Shown here: piece after piece, positions 9,719-20,800 of the stretch
Layout: every line of letters starts with the position of its first letter
Position numbering within the stretch: position 1 is the first letter of the stretch
Origin: Dasypus novemcinctus
Taxonomy: Eukaryota > Chordata > Mammalia > Cingulata > Dasypodidae
Assembly: GCF_030445035.2 (NCBI RefSeq)
Contig: NC_080677.1
Location: 154,877,169-154,941,168, forward strand
Length of the DNA: 64,000 nucleotides
Direction: 5' to 3'
Notes under the pieces: generated by a model
The model's input: only the letters and a program-made list of their open reading frames with translations
Told to the model about the DNA's origin: nothing
The model's database searches: none
Program-made: the position numbers and the translations under genes

Positions 9719-11360
9719 GTGAGTGTTCACGCAGGTGGGAGCCTGGCCGGCAGGTCTGCCTCGACCCCGGGGAGAGGCCAGTGCGCCGTCCTCTTTTTTT
9801 TTTCTTTTTTTAACTTTTTTTTTTGTTTTGTTTTTTAATTTATTTTTCTCCCCTTTCCCCCCTGCCCAGTTGTCTGCTTTCTGTGTCCATTTGCTGTGTG
9901 TTCTTCTGTGTCCACTAGTATTCTTGTCAGCGGCACGGGGAATTTGTGTCTATTTTTTTGTTGCGTCATCTTGCTGCGTCAGCTCTCTGTGTGTGCGGCA
10001 CCACTCCTGGGCGGCTCTCCTTACAAGGCACACTCCTTGCGCATGTGACTCCCCTACGCGGGGGACACCCCTGCATGGCACGGCACTCCTTGCGCGCATC
10101 AGCACTGCTCGTGGGCCAGCTCATCACATGGGTCAGGAGGCCCTGGGTTTGAACCTGTGTGGTAGGTGGATGCGCTATCTGTTCAACCAAATCTGCTTCC
10201 CTGCTTTGTCCTCTTGCATCTCCGGAGTTCGTGTGTCCCTCCCTCAGACGCTGGCTGCGTAGCCCCGGCGTGCTGTGAAGATGGAGCTCGTGGCTCTGGT
10301 GTCTGATCAGCCGTGGGTCTCCGACTGCCTTACCCCTGTAGGCCAGGCACAAATGCCACTTTGGGGGGGTGTGCTGAGGGCAGGGGGTTATTTTCGCATC
10401 TGATATGGAACAGTAAATGACTGCATGTAGTTCCTGGTAGTCTTTACAGGTACCTTCTCCCCACTCGTGGCTACGGGATGTATATCTACACAGCTTCATT
10501 TGCTCCGGTCAGGGCCTGGCCGTGGCGGGGAGTCAGCGTGGGCTGCTGCCGTGACCGTGACACCCAGCCCTCCCCCCGACCCTGTTCTTCCCATCAAGCC
10601 AGAAGAACTTTTCCCTTTTACAGGTGTCACCTCCCAGCCTTGTCATTTGAAAGGCTTGCGGGCCGGTGTGAGAGCCGCTGGTAACCCCGAGCGTCCTCCG
10701 CTTCTGGGGGGCCAGGAGGGAGTTACTGAAGTTCAATCTCACGGGCGTTTCCCACCCCTCAGGTTCTCTGCCCATCACCCTCGTTGTCCTACTTGTTCTC
10801 GCTACGGATTGTACTTTCTGCTCAAGTTTGGCTTCCTTTGTCATCTTCTGAAAAAGAATGGCACCCGTCCTGTTTTCATTTTCTTGCTTTTCTTTAGTTT
10901 CTGTTTCTCTTTAGGTGTGTCTGTCCTTTCAGGCATCTGTGCCACACACAGTCACCTCCCTGAAGAAACCTCTCTCCTTCATGGCTCCCTCTTGTCGGCT
11001 TTTGATTTCGAGATGAGCCATCCAAGCTGCACGTGGTCAGGGGAGCCCGGCAGGTGGTGTGGGGCTCTCACCTCCTCCAGATGCCCAGCGCTTCAGGCCT
11101 GCCACCTGGCTCTCCCCGGCCAGGCACCCCCGGTCGTGTTGGCAGGCTGAGCCAGATGAGCTCCCTGGGGAGATGTGAAGGGCGACGGCCCCTTCCTAAG
11201 CAGCCCCGGCGGCCAGAGGAGGCAGCGTTCCTGCCCTGTTGGCCTAAGGCCTCCCGCGCTCCCCTCGTCCCTCCTGCCAGCAGGTGTCCCAGAGCCCTGG
11301 AGCGAAGCGCCGCCTCGTGTTCTCCGGCCAGCTCTGACCTAGACTGTCCCCCCTTTCCAG
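9719..11360 (+). other. ZNF438: ZNF438 intron between the last two coding exons
   Basis: The intron is bounded by gtgagt at 9719 and ccctttccag at 11351-11360. It has phase 2, so AG before the intron joins G after it to restore an Arg codon. In the unspliced frame a TGA stop occurs at 9720-9722. An antisense DAS SINE occupies 9796-10201. The rest (10216-11360) is GC-rich with chance frames on both strands, including 10467-11150 and 11033-11473, neither in the frame of the next exon. Confidence 0.88.
9796..10201 (-). mobile_element. Long DAS-type SINE, antisense, in ZNF438 intron
   Basis: A T-rich stretch (antisense A tail) is followed by the characteristic body and a tRNA-like head at the high-coordinate end (GGTTTGAACC near 10146, GTTCAACCAAATCTGCTTCC at the end). 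A degraded target-site duplication flanks it: TGCGCCGTCCTCTT at 9782-9795 and TGCTTTGTCCTCTT at 10202-10215, 11 of 14 identical. It begins only about 77 bases after the exon's donor site. Confidence 0.9.
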
Positions 11361-11910
11361 GGAGAGCAAGTCGAGCCCGGAGGACGACCTCTTCCTCAAC
11401 CAGGCCGACGAAGTCAAGCTGCAGATCCGCTGCGGCCGCTGCCAGGTCACCGCCCCGTCTTTGGCCGAAATAAAGTTCCATTTGCTTTATGCCCACGGAG
11501 AGGAAATTCAGGGCCGGCCGCAGGAAGGGCTTTTGTCAGGAAGCAGACGGGCTCAGGAAGACCTGGTCAGACACGCCGCTTCCTACTGGAAAGACTGTCC
11601 CGAGAGGAGAAAGCCGGCCAGGCCCGGTGGCCCCGCGGTGGCGGCGGTGGGCGCGGTGCCCAGGGCCAGGAGGCCGCCCGCGCTGCCACCTCCTCGGCAG
11701 AGCCCGGCCGAGCCCTTGCAGGGCGTGCCCAGGGAGGAGCCCCCCGGCCTGCACTGCCTGCTGTGCCCGCAGACCCTCGGGAGCCACGCCGAGCTGCTGC
11801 TGCACTGGGAGCGCAGGCACAACTGCGAGGAGCCCTCCCGCCTCTGGGCGCTGCTGCACGCCTCGTCCACCCCGGGCGGCGCGGGGCCTGCCGGCGGACC
11901 CGAAAAGTGA
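11361..11910 (+). CDS. ZNF438: ZNF438, last coding exon (zinc fingers 4-5 and C terminus)
   Basis: The exon follows the acceptor ccctttccag and encodes 182 complete residues, ending at TGA 11908-11910. The opening segment DDLFLNQADEVKLQIRCGRC and the following AEIKFHLLYAHGEEI match the conserved part of ZNF438 that follows finger 3 in the human protein. Finger 4 is at 11431-11496 and finger 5 at 11755-11820, both C-x2-C-x12-H-x4-H. The stretch between them is Pro/Arg/Ala-rich and diverged. The C terminus ends in PEK, close to the human end. Together with the previous exon about 774 residues are encoded here, against my recollection of 828 for human. The shortfall comes from the missing N-terminal exon and from shorter linkers. 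No frameshift or internal stop is visible. Confidence 0.92.
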
Positions 11911-12600
11911 CCGCTCGGCAGGCAGCCTGGCGCGCACGCCACCCTTGTCTCGGAGCTTTGGGCTTTATTTGTGGTGCTCCAGTATTAAACTCAAACCCAG
12001 TAGGGTCGGCTGTAATGAACGGAAGTGATTTTTGTACATCGTTTTATTTTCTTAGGAAATGAAAGATGTGGGATGTCGGTGCAGACTTTTCCAACCATAT
12101 GCAGTCTTATTTTGAAACTCTGCATACTAACTCTTAATGTCCTGGGCTTTATTTTGGAAAAAAAAAAAAGAAAAGATCAGAGTTTGGAGATTGAAATAGA
12201 GAGGATCACAGGCTGTTGTTCTTCAAATACAGTTTTCAGTGAAAACGTGTGTGTTTTGCGTGGGTGTCCTTTTCAGAGCTTTTCTGCGTCCGCAGAGTGA
12301 CAGAGGTGATAAGATTTCCCGGTGGCAAAACCTTTCGTTTTCCAACTTAGTATCAAGTTGGATGGCAAATGTTGGTATTTATTAAATTCTCTCACTTATT
12401 TTAATATATTGTAGAACAGCATATTTAATAAGGTTGTCACTATAATTTTAAGTATATGTTTTCAAGATTTAGATCTTTTGGGGAGGGGGGTCTGCTGTTT
12501 TCTTAAATGCACATTGTCTTTCAGGGTAACTGTTGGTAAGTCTTATGACTGCAGCATTCTATGTCAAAATAATAAAAATATTTTTAGTACTTGAGCTAAT
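11911..12600 (+). other. ZNF438: Probable ZNF438 3' UTR
   Basis: The composition falls from GC-rich to AT-rich after the stop codon. Candidate poly(A) signals are ATTAAA at 11984-11989, very close to the stop, and AATAAA at 12571-12576, the stronger hexamer. The end at about 12600 assumes use of the latter. No transcript evidence is available. Confidence 0.45.
12571..12576 (+). terminator. ZNF438: Candidate poly(A) signal AATAAA for ZNF438
   Basis: This is the first canonical AATAAA hexamer after the stop codon, followed by a T-rich stretch (TATTTTTAGT) and an AT-rich downstream region. ATTAAA at 11984-11989 is the alternative. Confidence 0.4.
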
Positions 12601-13919
12601 GCAAAAATCTGCTTTCTTGGTAAAGAGTTATTTTCAGGTAGTTTTGGGACCCAGGAAATTTCAGTCCACGTGTCTACGTGTCTCCACTGCTGCTCCCCAC
12701 TACCTGAAGAGTTGAGAAAGTTGTTGCCAGCTGATCCATTTTAGCTGCACTTCTGCCTTTCAAGCCCAGGTTCTCTCTGAAAGTCAAGAGTAAGTAATTG
12801 CCTCTTAAATCCGTGGTAAGGTACCTCAAATCAGAAAAGTTGCCTTTTGAAGTTTCTGACCATCCTGGCTGCAAAACCGTTTTCTTACAAAGAGGAGATT
12901 TGAGCATTCATCTAAGAAAAATCTTGGATCTGGATGAAAACACTCTGTACGTAGCCTGCCCTGTTCTTCCAAAGCATGGCCCACGCTTCGCCTTCATATT
13001 TTTCTGTGCTTGAGAGTTACTTAACAGAGGAAGAACTCAATTTGTACTGATAAGCTCGTGGGTCTCAAGTCCCCTTTTTTTTTACTGTCTAGTTTTTGTT
13101 TGTCTTTTTTTAGGAGGTACTGACCTTGGTACAATTTTGATCTTGACAATATTAAAAAATAAGATCTACCAAGAAAATTACTTGAATTCAAACCATGATA
13201 CTTGAACTCAGGTAACCCGTCAAGTAACCCCGAGCCTGCGCAGTGCTCAGGTGCTAAGTAGCCGTTCAGGAGTACTGGCCCGGGGCCAGCAGGAGAAGCG
13301 GCGGGTCTGCAGCTTGTTTGGAAGCGCAGTGTAGGGGGAGAATGCACCCACCAGCATGTAAAGAAAGCCTGGAGTCCCCACACCTGTGGAGGGGCCTGTG
13401 CTCCCTGTTTAACCATGATTTCTCATGTTGAGCCTCTGGAAAGAAGTGTTAGCAGTGGGAGGAGAACAAAAGGGGAAGGGGTGAAGCTCCTGACAGATGC
13501 TCTAGCTGGGTGGAGCCCTTCTAGAATGCATCTCAGCCTTCTAGTGTCCTAAGTAAAGTCAGGGCACTCGTGGAGGGAATGGGGTGGGGTCGCTCATCTT
13601 TTCAGAAAACTCAGAAGGGAGCCTGCCCTGCAGGGGAACCTCCCCTGGAAGCCTGGGTGCATGTGTTCAGTCGGAATGGAAGCTTCCTTAAGTTGGCAGC
13701 TTTAAGATAAGGCGTTCCTGGTACGACTTTGGTGTGAATGGTGGGAAAGGAGGCTCCCTTAGCAGAGGCAGAGAGAAAGGAGGGGGTCGTTTAGCTCAGG
13801 CGACTTGTGGAACAGCTCAGGGCCTTCCTGGAGCCTGGTGGAGGGGAAGGCGGGTACCAACCTTTACACTGGGCCCAGAGGTGATGACAGGAGAGACAAA
13901 TGAGCGCGTCCAGTCCCAA
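12601..13919. other. Intergenic sequence, nothing assigned
   Basis: Small frames only. A T-run followed by TTAGGAGGTACTGACCTTGG near 13109 weakly resembles an antisense DAS SINE start, but no head follows. Confidence 0.35.
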
Positions 13920-14035
13920 TGACCTTGGGAGATTACCTCAGCCTCCCTCATCGGTAAAAAAAGTGGGTGATCCTCCCTCGTGCATTGTTGGGAAGAGCAA
14001 CTGAGAGGAATAAAATGCACTAACGCCTCATGTGG
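13920..14035 (+). repeat. MIR SINE fragment
   Basis: GACCTTGGGAGATTACCTCA, then CTCATCGGTAAAAAAAGTGG, then GTTGGGAAGAGCAACTGAGA, follow the MIR core ('gaccttgggcaagttac', 'ctcatctgtaaaatgggg', 'gttgtgaggattaaatgag'). Confidence 0.65.
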
Positions 14036-14284
14036 ACCATCCAGGGCGGTAGGAACTGGTTGTCATGTCATGTTCTGCTCCAGGACAGAGCTGGAAAAGG
14101 AGGTGCGGTCGTAACACCGCTGAAAGAGTGGACCTCGAGTCCAGAATTCAAGGATGGGCACTCCACAGAGAATGCCAATCTACCTGCGTATACAAAGTGC
14201 ATTTTGATTCTTAAGAAACTAATAAAAACGGAATTTGGGTTTCACAGAGGTTTTCTAAGTGCTGAATCCATAAAGAAAGCACAA

Positions 14285-14360
14285 GTCACTTTGTTATTTC
14301 AGTCTTTGGCACATGGCACCTGACATGTAATTGTTTACAATAAATACTTGTTGAAATCAT
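14285..14360 (+). repeat. L2-type 3' tail
   Basis: TTGGCACATGGCACCTGACA is followed by ACAATAAATACTTGTTGAAA, the common L2/MIR-type tail ('gtgcctggcacatag...caataaatgttgaa'). Confidence 0.5.
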
Positions 14361-16149
14361 GAAGACCTTGGCTACATACAGACAAAACTGCCGCTTCCCT
14401 TTTTATGGAAAAATCCAGCTTTAGGATCAACCAAACAGATACCACAGAAGGCACTGAGGCAAATTTTTGCTCTTAAGTTGAGCACCCTGACTTTGCTTAC
14501 TATTTTTTGCTTCTGGGAAAACTGTCTCGAGCCAGCCAAAGAAGGCTTTTTTCTTGTCTTTTGGCCCTAAATTATTTCTGAAAGTTACAGCAGTTTAGAT
14601 TTGTACTGTTTTATTAGCTGTCATTTTTATTCACTCTCTTTTGTTTCGCTCTCTTTCTTGGGGCCTCTTCCTGGTTCAGCCTCACCGTTCCTCTGTGAGG
14701 CTGGACCTCATAGGGAAACTTGTTTCTTCATCGACACACCATAAATAATCAAACCTGGGCGCATTCCACTGCCTCCTCTGGCTACAGACTCTGCCCTTCC
14801 CCAGCTGCTCGGCTCCAGTTCTCTGTAGCCTTTGTGACATGACTGTTGGCAATAAATGCTCAACTTCATTTATTTATTAGAATTCTCGGAACTGGACTGT
14901 TTTGCTCCATTCAAGCTGCTGACATGCTTTGTTAGGTATGTATTTTATGTTGTCTCCCCTTTTCACTGAGCTCCTGAGAAGAAAATACGCTGGTAAGGAT
15001 AAACTGGGATTTAGCAAAACAGGTTTTTAGCTTCCATTTTGTACTGACTTCCCTGATGTCTGGCAATCAGCAGCTTATCTAGGCTTCTGGTGCAATCTAA
15101 TATATGTTTTAACTATATCCCCCTCTTCAGGAGTGTCACCTTTGGAGGCAAAATGTTTATTGTATCTCCTGTCTGGCCGTGGTTATCCTCATAATAAAAC
15201 TGTAACCACAGCTTTTCTGACATATTTTAAATTTGTATTTAGCATGCAAATGCTGACTTAGGAGTACATCACATTTTCCATAGCTTTGAAGGGTGAAAAT
15301 ATTTCAGTGTTGCCTAACCCTAGAAAAAATTGCTGTCTATTGAAGGAAGCCAAATGTGACAACTGACAGAGAAGTAAAGATTACTTGTTATCATTTTGAT
15401 GTTAGTCTCAACAGTTAGATTTGTTTTTCTGAGTGAAATTTGCTGCCATCCCCTCCCCTTGGTTAGCTTAGCAGTGAAGAATTCATCTATTCATATAATG
15501 TAATCGGACTGCAATCCTTGCCCCTTTTAGTATGTTCCAGAACCAAAACTGCAAGTGTTTATAATCATGTAGTAATATATATAATATTCAATATTAAAAT
15601 AAGTTATAGTCTTGATTAATAACCACTAAACCTGACTCGGAGAATTGGAAGATTTTACCTTCTGTCCTTTGAGCTACAATTAAATAGGAATTGAATCCCC
15701 ACCTAGGAGTCGCAAGGGGTATTCTGTGGGTGCTTGGTCGGGGTCAGCATGCCTCTATTACTACAAAAATTTGGCCATGGAAGAGATGCAGGTGGCTCAA
15801 ACACATGAGCTGCATAACCCTCCCAGAGGACCGGCTAGATCAGAGAATAATTTAAGGGTGTGTTCCCAGAGAACTAAAACGCTGTCTTTTCCCAGTTAAA
15901 TACAAACGAATGCACAGTTAAATTTATCCTAAGACATCGTTGAACCCAGCTTTTCGGTGGTGGTGATTACACCCAAGGGCAGTGATTCTTAAGGATCCAA
16001 GAAGACTAAGTCTTTCTAATGGTGTTCATCCTTCCTTGGAGTAAGGAGTGGGGAAGGGGAAGCAGGAGTTGCCTGTCAAGATGTAGTCTGATGATGGCTG
16101 GCCCATGGCGCACTGGAAAGCCCTTGGGGAAGAGGCTCCCTGGCTCCAG
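14361..16149. other. AT-rich, repeat-poor intergenic stretch
   Basis: I find no open frame of interest and no repeat I can name with confidence. An exact octamer motif ATGCAAAT lies at 15244-15251. The even AT-rich composition is compatible with conserved non-coding sequence, but nothing here proves it. Confidence 0.3.
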
Positions 16150-16780
16150 TGTCCCAGGCAGCAAAATGCCATCAACATTTTGGCCCAACCTCAGTGGAAA
16201 GAAATTTGGTAATGTCTATCAAAATCTGAAAATGCACAGACACCTCGACCCAGGAACTCCACTTTCTCAGAGTTTGTCCTGTGGATCTTGTGGCCCACAT
16301 GCACAGATGTAGGAGGATGTCCACTGCAGCGCTGTTTATAGTAAGCAAGAGACTCGACACAACCTAAAGGTCCCTCAGAGCTGGTTTAGAAAACTTACGG
16401 CCTACTCCGTAATGCAGTACCATGGTATGAAAGGTTGAAGTAGCACTGTATGTACTGAAACGTTAGGTACTGCGTGAAGGAAGGAAGGTAGAGATCACTG
16501 CATCATGTGCTTCATAAAGGAAGAAAGGGATGGGGAAGGGACATACGAGTGCTTTTATCTGCATAGGATTTTCCTGGAAGATGACTTCAGGAAAGGGTTC
16601 CCCGGAGAGGGGCAGGAGACCACCTACCTTTGCAGGCATGTTTGTGCTGCATTCTGTTTTGGAAAACGTTGTCTTACCACCCCCAGTGCATTTCCTACCA
16701 CTACCCCGCAGGCACGACGCACAGTGAGAACTACATTTATACTGTCACCCTAGCACGCGCTCGCACACCCAAAGGTTTCT
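16150..16780 (+). repeat. Old L1 3' region, sense
   Basis: The classic old-L1 ORF2/3' sequence is readable: GACCCAGGAACTCCACTTTC at about 16248, TGTCCACTGCAGCGCTGTTT near 16318, then ACACAACCTAAAGGTCCCTC near 16357. These match 'gacccagcaattccacttct', 'attgcagcattgtttgtaat' and 'aacaacctaaatgtccatca'. Frames inside it are not genes. Confidence 0.75.
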
Positions 16781-19094
16781 ACAACACAAAAATTGTGGGA
16801 AATAATACCCTTACGTGTGCGTTGCATTCTGATACCGTCTCTTCTAATTCACTTTTTCAAGGCTGGCTACGCCCCATTAAGTTGATTTCATGACCCACTA
16901 ATGAGCAACCACAATTTGAAATATTCTGCCACAGACTCTAGATTTCTGACCCCTCCCCTACTCCATCAAAGCCTTTCTGGGCTGTCACCCAGTCCCTCAG
17001 CTCCTGCTGTCTGGGCTTGAAGAGTGACTCACCTCTCCCCACACATTTGCATTTTATAGCATTTTGAACAGTGGCCTCAAGCCAAAGGGATGACTCATGC
17101 TGGAAGCTTATGCACAGCCCAGCTAGGAAGGCCTTTTGGGGCCTCCGCAGCCACGCCCTTGGGAACAAGGCGGGGTCCTCATTTAGGAGCCTTGCTGGGG
17201 CTTCACTCCATAAGCCAACAGGCTTTGAAACCCTTTTTCAAAGGACGGCTGAGCGGAAGCTGCTCCCAAGTAGACCCATCCAAGCTCTTTGGGTTGGGTT
17301 GGGTTTGAAATGGTCCCTCCTTGCTGAGCCGCCCGCCCCGCTGGTTCTCTGCTCTTCCTCTCTGTTGAATGCCCTGTGATGGGCCAGGCCTGCAGCCTGA
17401 CTTGGTCCCAAAGGTAGAACATGGTTAGGAAAGGGGCCTCTTGGACTTGAAAGTGACCTCTGTCCCTCCATCATCCCCCCCAGAGAGTGATTCGGAAATG
17501 AGACTTTGGCTGCAGCTGCTGCTGCCTCCCATGTGTCTGCTAACAACCAGCACCTCGAAGGTTCTGCTTTTGTCTTCGCTGTCGCTTGTCCCAGGCCATT
17601 CAGAGTCGCACCCAGCTAGTTACGAAGTCTACCCCAAAGGCCTTGCTCTTTTCCTTTTAGCATGTTGCTTTGGAGAAAACAGTCTGGTGTCCCTTTTAAT
17701 AGCACCTTACATTTTTCCAAGTTGCCAAAACAGTATTTGTGGAACTCCTCACAGACCCTCCAAGGAGAGGCCCCAAATCCACACCTGCCCCCACGAGCTG
17801 CACACCCCCCAGCCACACTGCTCCGGGGGTCACTGGCCCGAAGAGACAGCCTGGCACCGAGCAACACGCAGCCCGGAAGAGCTCCCAGACTTCCACCTGG
17901 ATGGGTTCGCATGGGAGCTGCTTCTGCTAAGCTGTACTTTTCCATTTTCACGGTGATGGGAGAAAAGACTTTGGCTCTCGCTGTGATAAAAGGCACCAGT
18001 GAAGAAGGAAATTGGCAGGCGTTAGCTAACAAGGGGATGTTTTCATGACTTTGATTTTCATCCGTGCCCTCAATACTACCTCAAACACATTCCTCGTCTT
18101 TATATGAAAAATAATAACTAATAATTATTTTTGTTATGACTCTGAGGGTCTTTACTGTTGTAAAGAGGGCAAGCTTACGCAGTGTTCGCAAAGGTCTCAA
18201 ATGCTTTTCTGAACTTTGGGATTAATTGGTAATTTCAGTCCAGTTACAAATGGGAAAATTTCCACATCACAAAACGCGTGGCTGTAGTGGTCACTAATTG
18301 CCTCCTTGTTGACAGTGCCAGGAGACAAAACCCAGGACCCAAACGTCGAGCGACTCGCTAAAGGGCTGAGATGGACGGCTGTCACCGTCCAGTGTGCTCT
18401 CGAGGGGATAAGGAGTGCGAGGCTGCGGTGTCTTACCTTCCCACAGGTAAACCATTCAGAACTGCCAAAAGGCCTTCTGGAATGACAAGGCACTTAAAGT
18501 ATGTGCAGCAGGGTTGTGAGCGTGCTTCAGCAGTCATACTCTGAACTTAGCAAAGACACCACTGGGTTGCAGGTGGAAGCAGAGCGGGTGGAGGAGTAGA
18601 TGAGAGCTAATTCCCCTGCTGGGAGAGGGTGTGACCAAACTGCAAACTGCAGGAAAGCGGGCCAACTGCTCCCTCCAGCTCCCCCGGAGGTGGCTGGAGA
18701 TGGTATTTACAAGGACGGTGCTCTACCGAAGTGAAGGGAGGAGGCTCAGTGTTGTCACGATGTTTAAATTAAACCTTTCAGGGTCCTCAGCTCCAGATCG
18801 AATCCCATTCAATCACCAGCTAATACCTGCCGATTTCCCACTAAGCACATGCTGACCCCGTGGCCAGTAAAGCCTGCAGCGAGCTTTTAAATTATCCTAA
18901 GAATTTTTGTCAGATTCACCAACATCTCTGAGGAAATGGTTTGAGTGGGTAATTCTTCTAGAAGACAATTAAAAAGACACAGAACAGATCAACACCACTG
19001 CAAAGCCTGCTGAATCTAAAGCATGCAGACCATCTCTTCCCCCTTCCCATACTTCAGAGGCCTGGGGTCATCCCTTTTAAACCAGTATTGCTGG
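16781..19094. other. Intergenic sequence without recognised gene
   Basis: Several frames of 60-171 codons (for example 17441-17956) overlap frames of similar length on the other strand and show no family resemblance. A CTGCAGCTGCTGCTGCC microrepeat lies near 17511. Confidence 0.35.
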
Positions 19095-19518
19095 AGTTTT
19101 TCTTTTAAGATTTATTTTTATTTCTCTCCCCTTCCCTGCCCCGCCCCCCCCCCAGTTGTCTGCTCTCTGTCTATTTGCTGTGTGTTCTTCTGTGTCTACT
19201 TCTATTCTTGTCAGTGGCACTGAGAATCTGTGTCTCTTTTTGTTGTGTCATCTTGCTGCGTCAGCTCTCTGTGTGTGCGGCGCCATCCCTGGGTAGGCTG
19301 CACTTATATGGTGTGGGGCGGCTCTCCTTACGGGGCACACTCCTTGCACGTGGGGCACCCCTATGCAGGGGACACCCCTGCATGGCATGGCACTCCTTGC
19401 ACTCATCAGCACTGCACATGGGCCAGCTCATCACAAGGGTCAGGAGGCCCTCGGTTTGAACTGCGGACCTCCCATGTGGTAGGCGGGCGCTCTATCCATT
19501 GAGCCAAATCCACTTCCC
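19095..19518 (-). mobile_element. Long DAS-type SINE, antisense
   Basis: It begins with TTTTTCTTTTAAGATTTATT and ends with the tRNA-like head in reverse (CGGTTTGAACTGCGGACC, then ATTGAGCCAAATCCACTTCC). It has the body shared with the copies at 25149, 41947 and 57311. The flanks AAACCAGTATT and CAACCTGTATTTC suggest a decayed target duplication. Confidence 0.9.
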
Positions 19519-20800
19519 AACCTGTATTTCTTGTGTAGCCATGGTTCTCCAGCCACACCCTCCTGAGCCAGGCCCCACCAGGGACATGGATGAAAAGAGT
19601 GGGAATCTCAGGCTCTGAGATGCCCCCCCAGCCTCCCTGCCTTCTCCTCTGGGGAAACCAGCTGACCCTGACTGCTCTGCTGGCCGCCCCTCTCCCAGAT
19701 GTGGGCCCTAACGAGGGAGTCATTCCCCAGGAAGCCAAACATCCTCTGAGCCTCCCATACCCTTCCAGTCCCCCCACGCAGAGGCACTGGTCTGGTATGA
19801 GACCCCAAGCCAGGAGGAGGTAGCCTGCAGTTTCTTCCAAGGACCTTGTGTTCTTTGCTCACCTCCCTGCCCAAGCTTAAGGCCTGCCCCCTTCCCCGGG
19901 GAGCCAGATGGAAGGGCCGTGGGACACCACAGTGCCACCTGAGTCCATCCCTCTGCGTCAGCCTTCAGGCTCTGCGCCCAAATCTCCACCACGTCCAGAG
20001 CCAGGCCTGGGTCCTGGGGCTGCCACCTCCAGCCGGGTCTGTTGCCCTACGTGCCTTCATTCCCGAGGGAATCCACAGAGTCACCGCCTCCCCCAGCCAC
20101 GCCAACCAGGTGCAGCAGCCCTAACCTCTGTCCCCTCCCCAGCTGGACAACGAGGTGCACACAGGAAGTGCTCCCGACACTGCGAGGAAGCACAGCCCCG
20201 CACAGGTGTGATGCACGTGGATAAGCCAGCGTGGAGCCGGGTCTTCTGCGGGTCTGGGTCTAACCTCCACAGGTGGGCAAAATGCATGAATTGTCTCGGC
20301 TTTGTAACTCGGCCACGGATTATGGTAACCTTTGGCATATAACAAAGACAACCGTGGGCAGATACAAGTCTAGTTAAGGAAGAGGGGGCTGAAGAATGGA
20401 ATCTAAGAAGGAAAGCATTTAGCTTGAGTATTCCCCACGGGATGGTCGGGGGACTCCCCCCGATTGAGAGAAGAGCAAACCGACCCCCACTGAACAGGGT
20501 GGGGGGCCTGGCCCACAGCATTCGGCCCTCAGCAGTTCTCAGCAGTTCGCCTTCACTGCAGGCCTTTGCTGGAAGCATCCAGCTCTCCAGGTCCAGGGGC
20601 CTCACCAAGGGTTCTGGTTTCCTCAGTCAATTTTTCTCCCTAAACTCGGGGGCTGATCGTGCTGTTTCTTTCAGGACACGTGAATATTCAACAACTACTT
20701 AAAAGGAAGTCCGGTTGCCTTTTTGGGCCAGGAACCAAGTGGGTTCCTGCTCAGGCCAGTTTCCTGCTCTTTCCACCAAACCAGTGGAAGTAATCCAAGT
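19519..20800. other. GC-moderate intergenic sequence, nothing assigned
   Basis: Frames up to 175 codons occur on both strands over the same bases. No domain or repeat family is visible. Confidence 0.35.

Noticed and set aside
10467..11473. Frames of 227 and 146 codons within the last coding intron
   Set aside because: They are not in the reading frame of the next exon, and splice signals define this stretch as intron.
15777..15830. Possible DAS SINE fragment (ATGCAGGTGGCTCAAACACA)
   Set aside because: Only a short head-like string is present, without B box, body, tail or target duplication.
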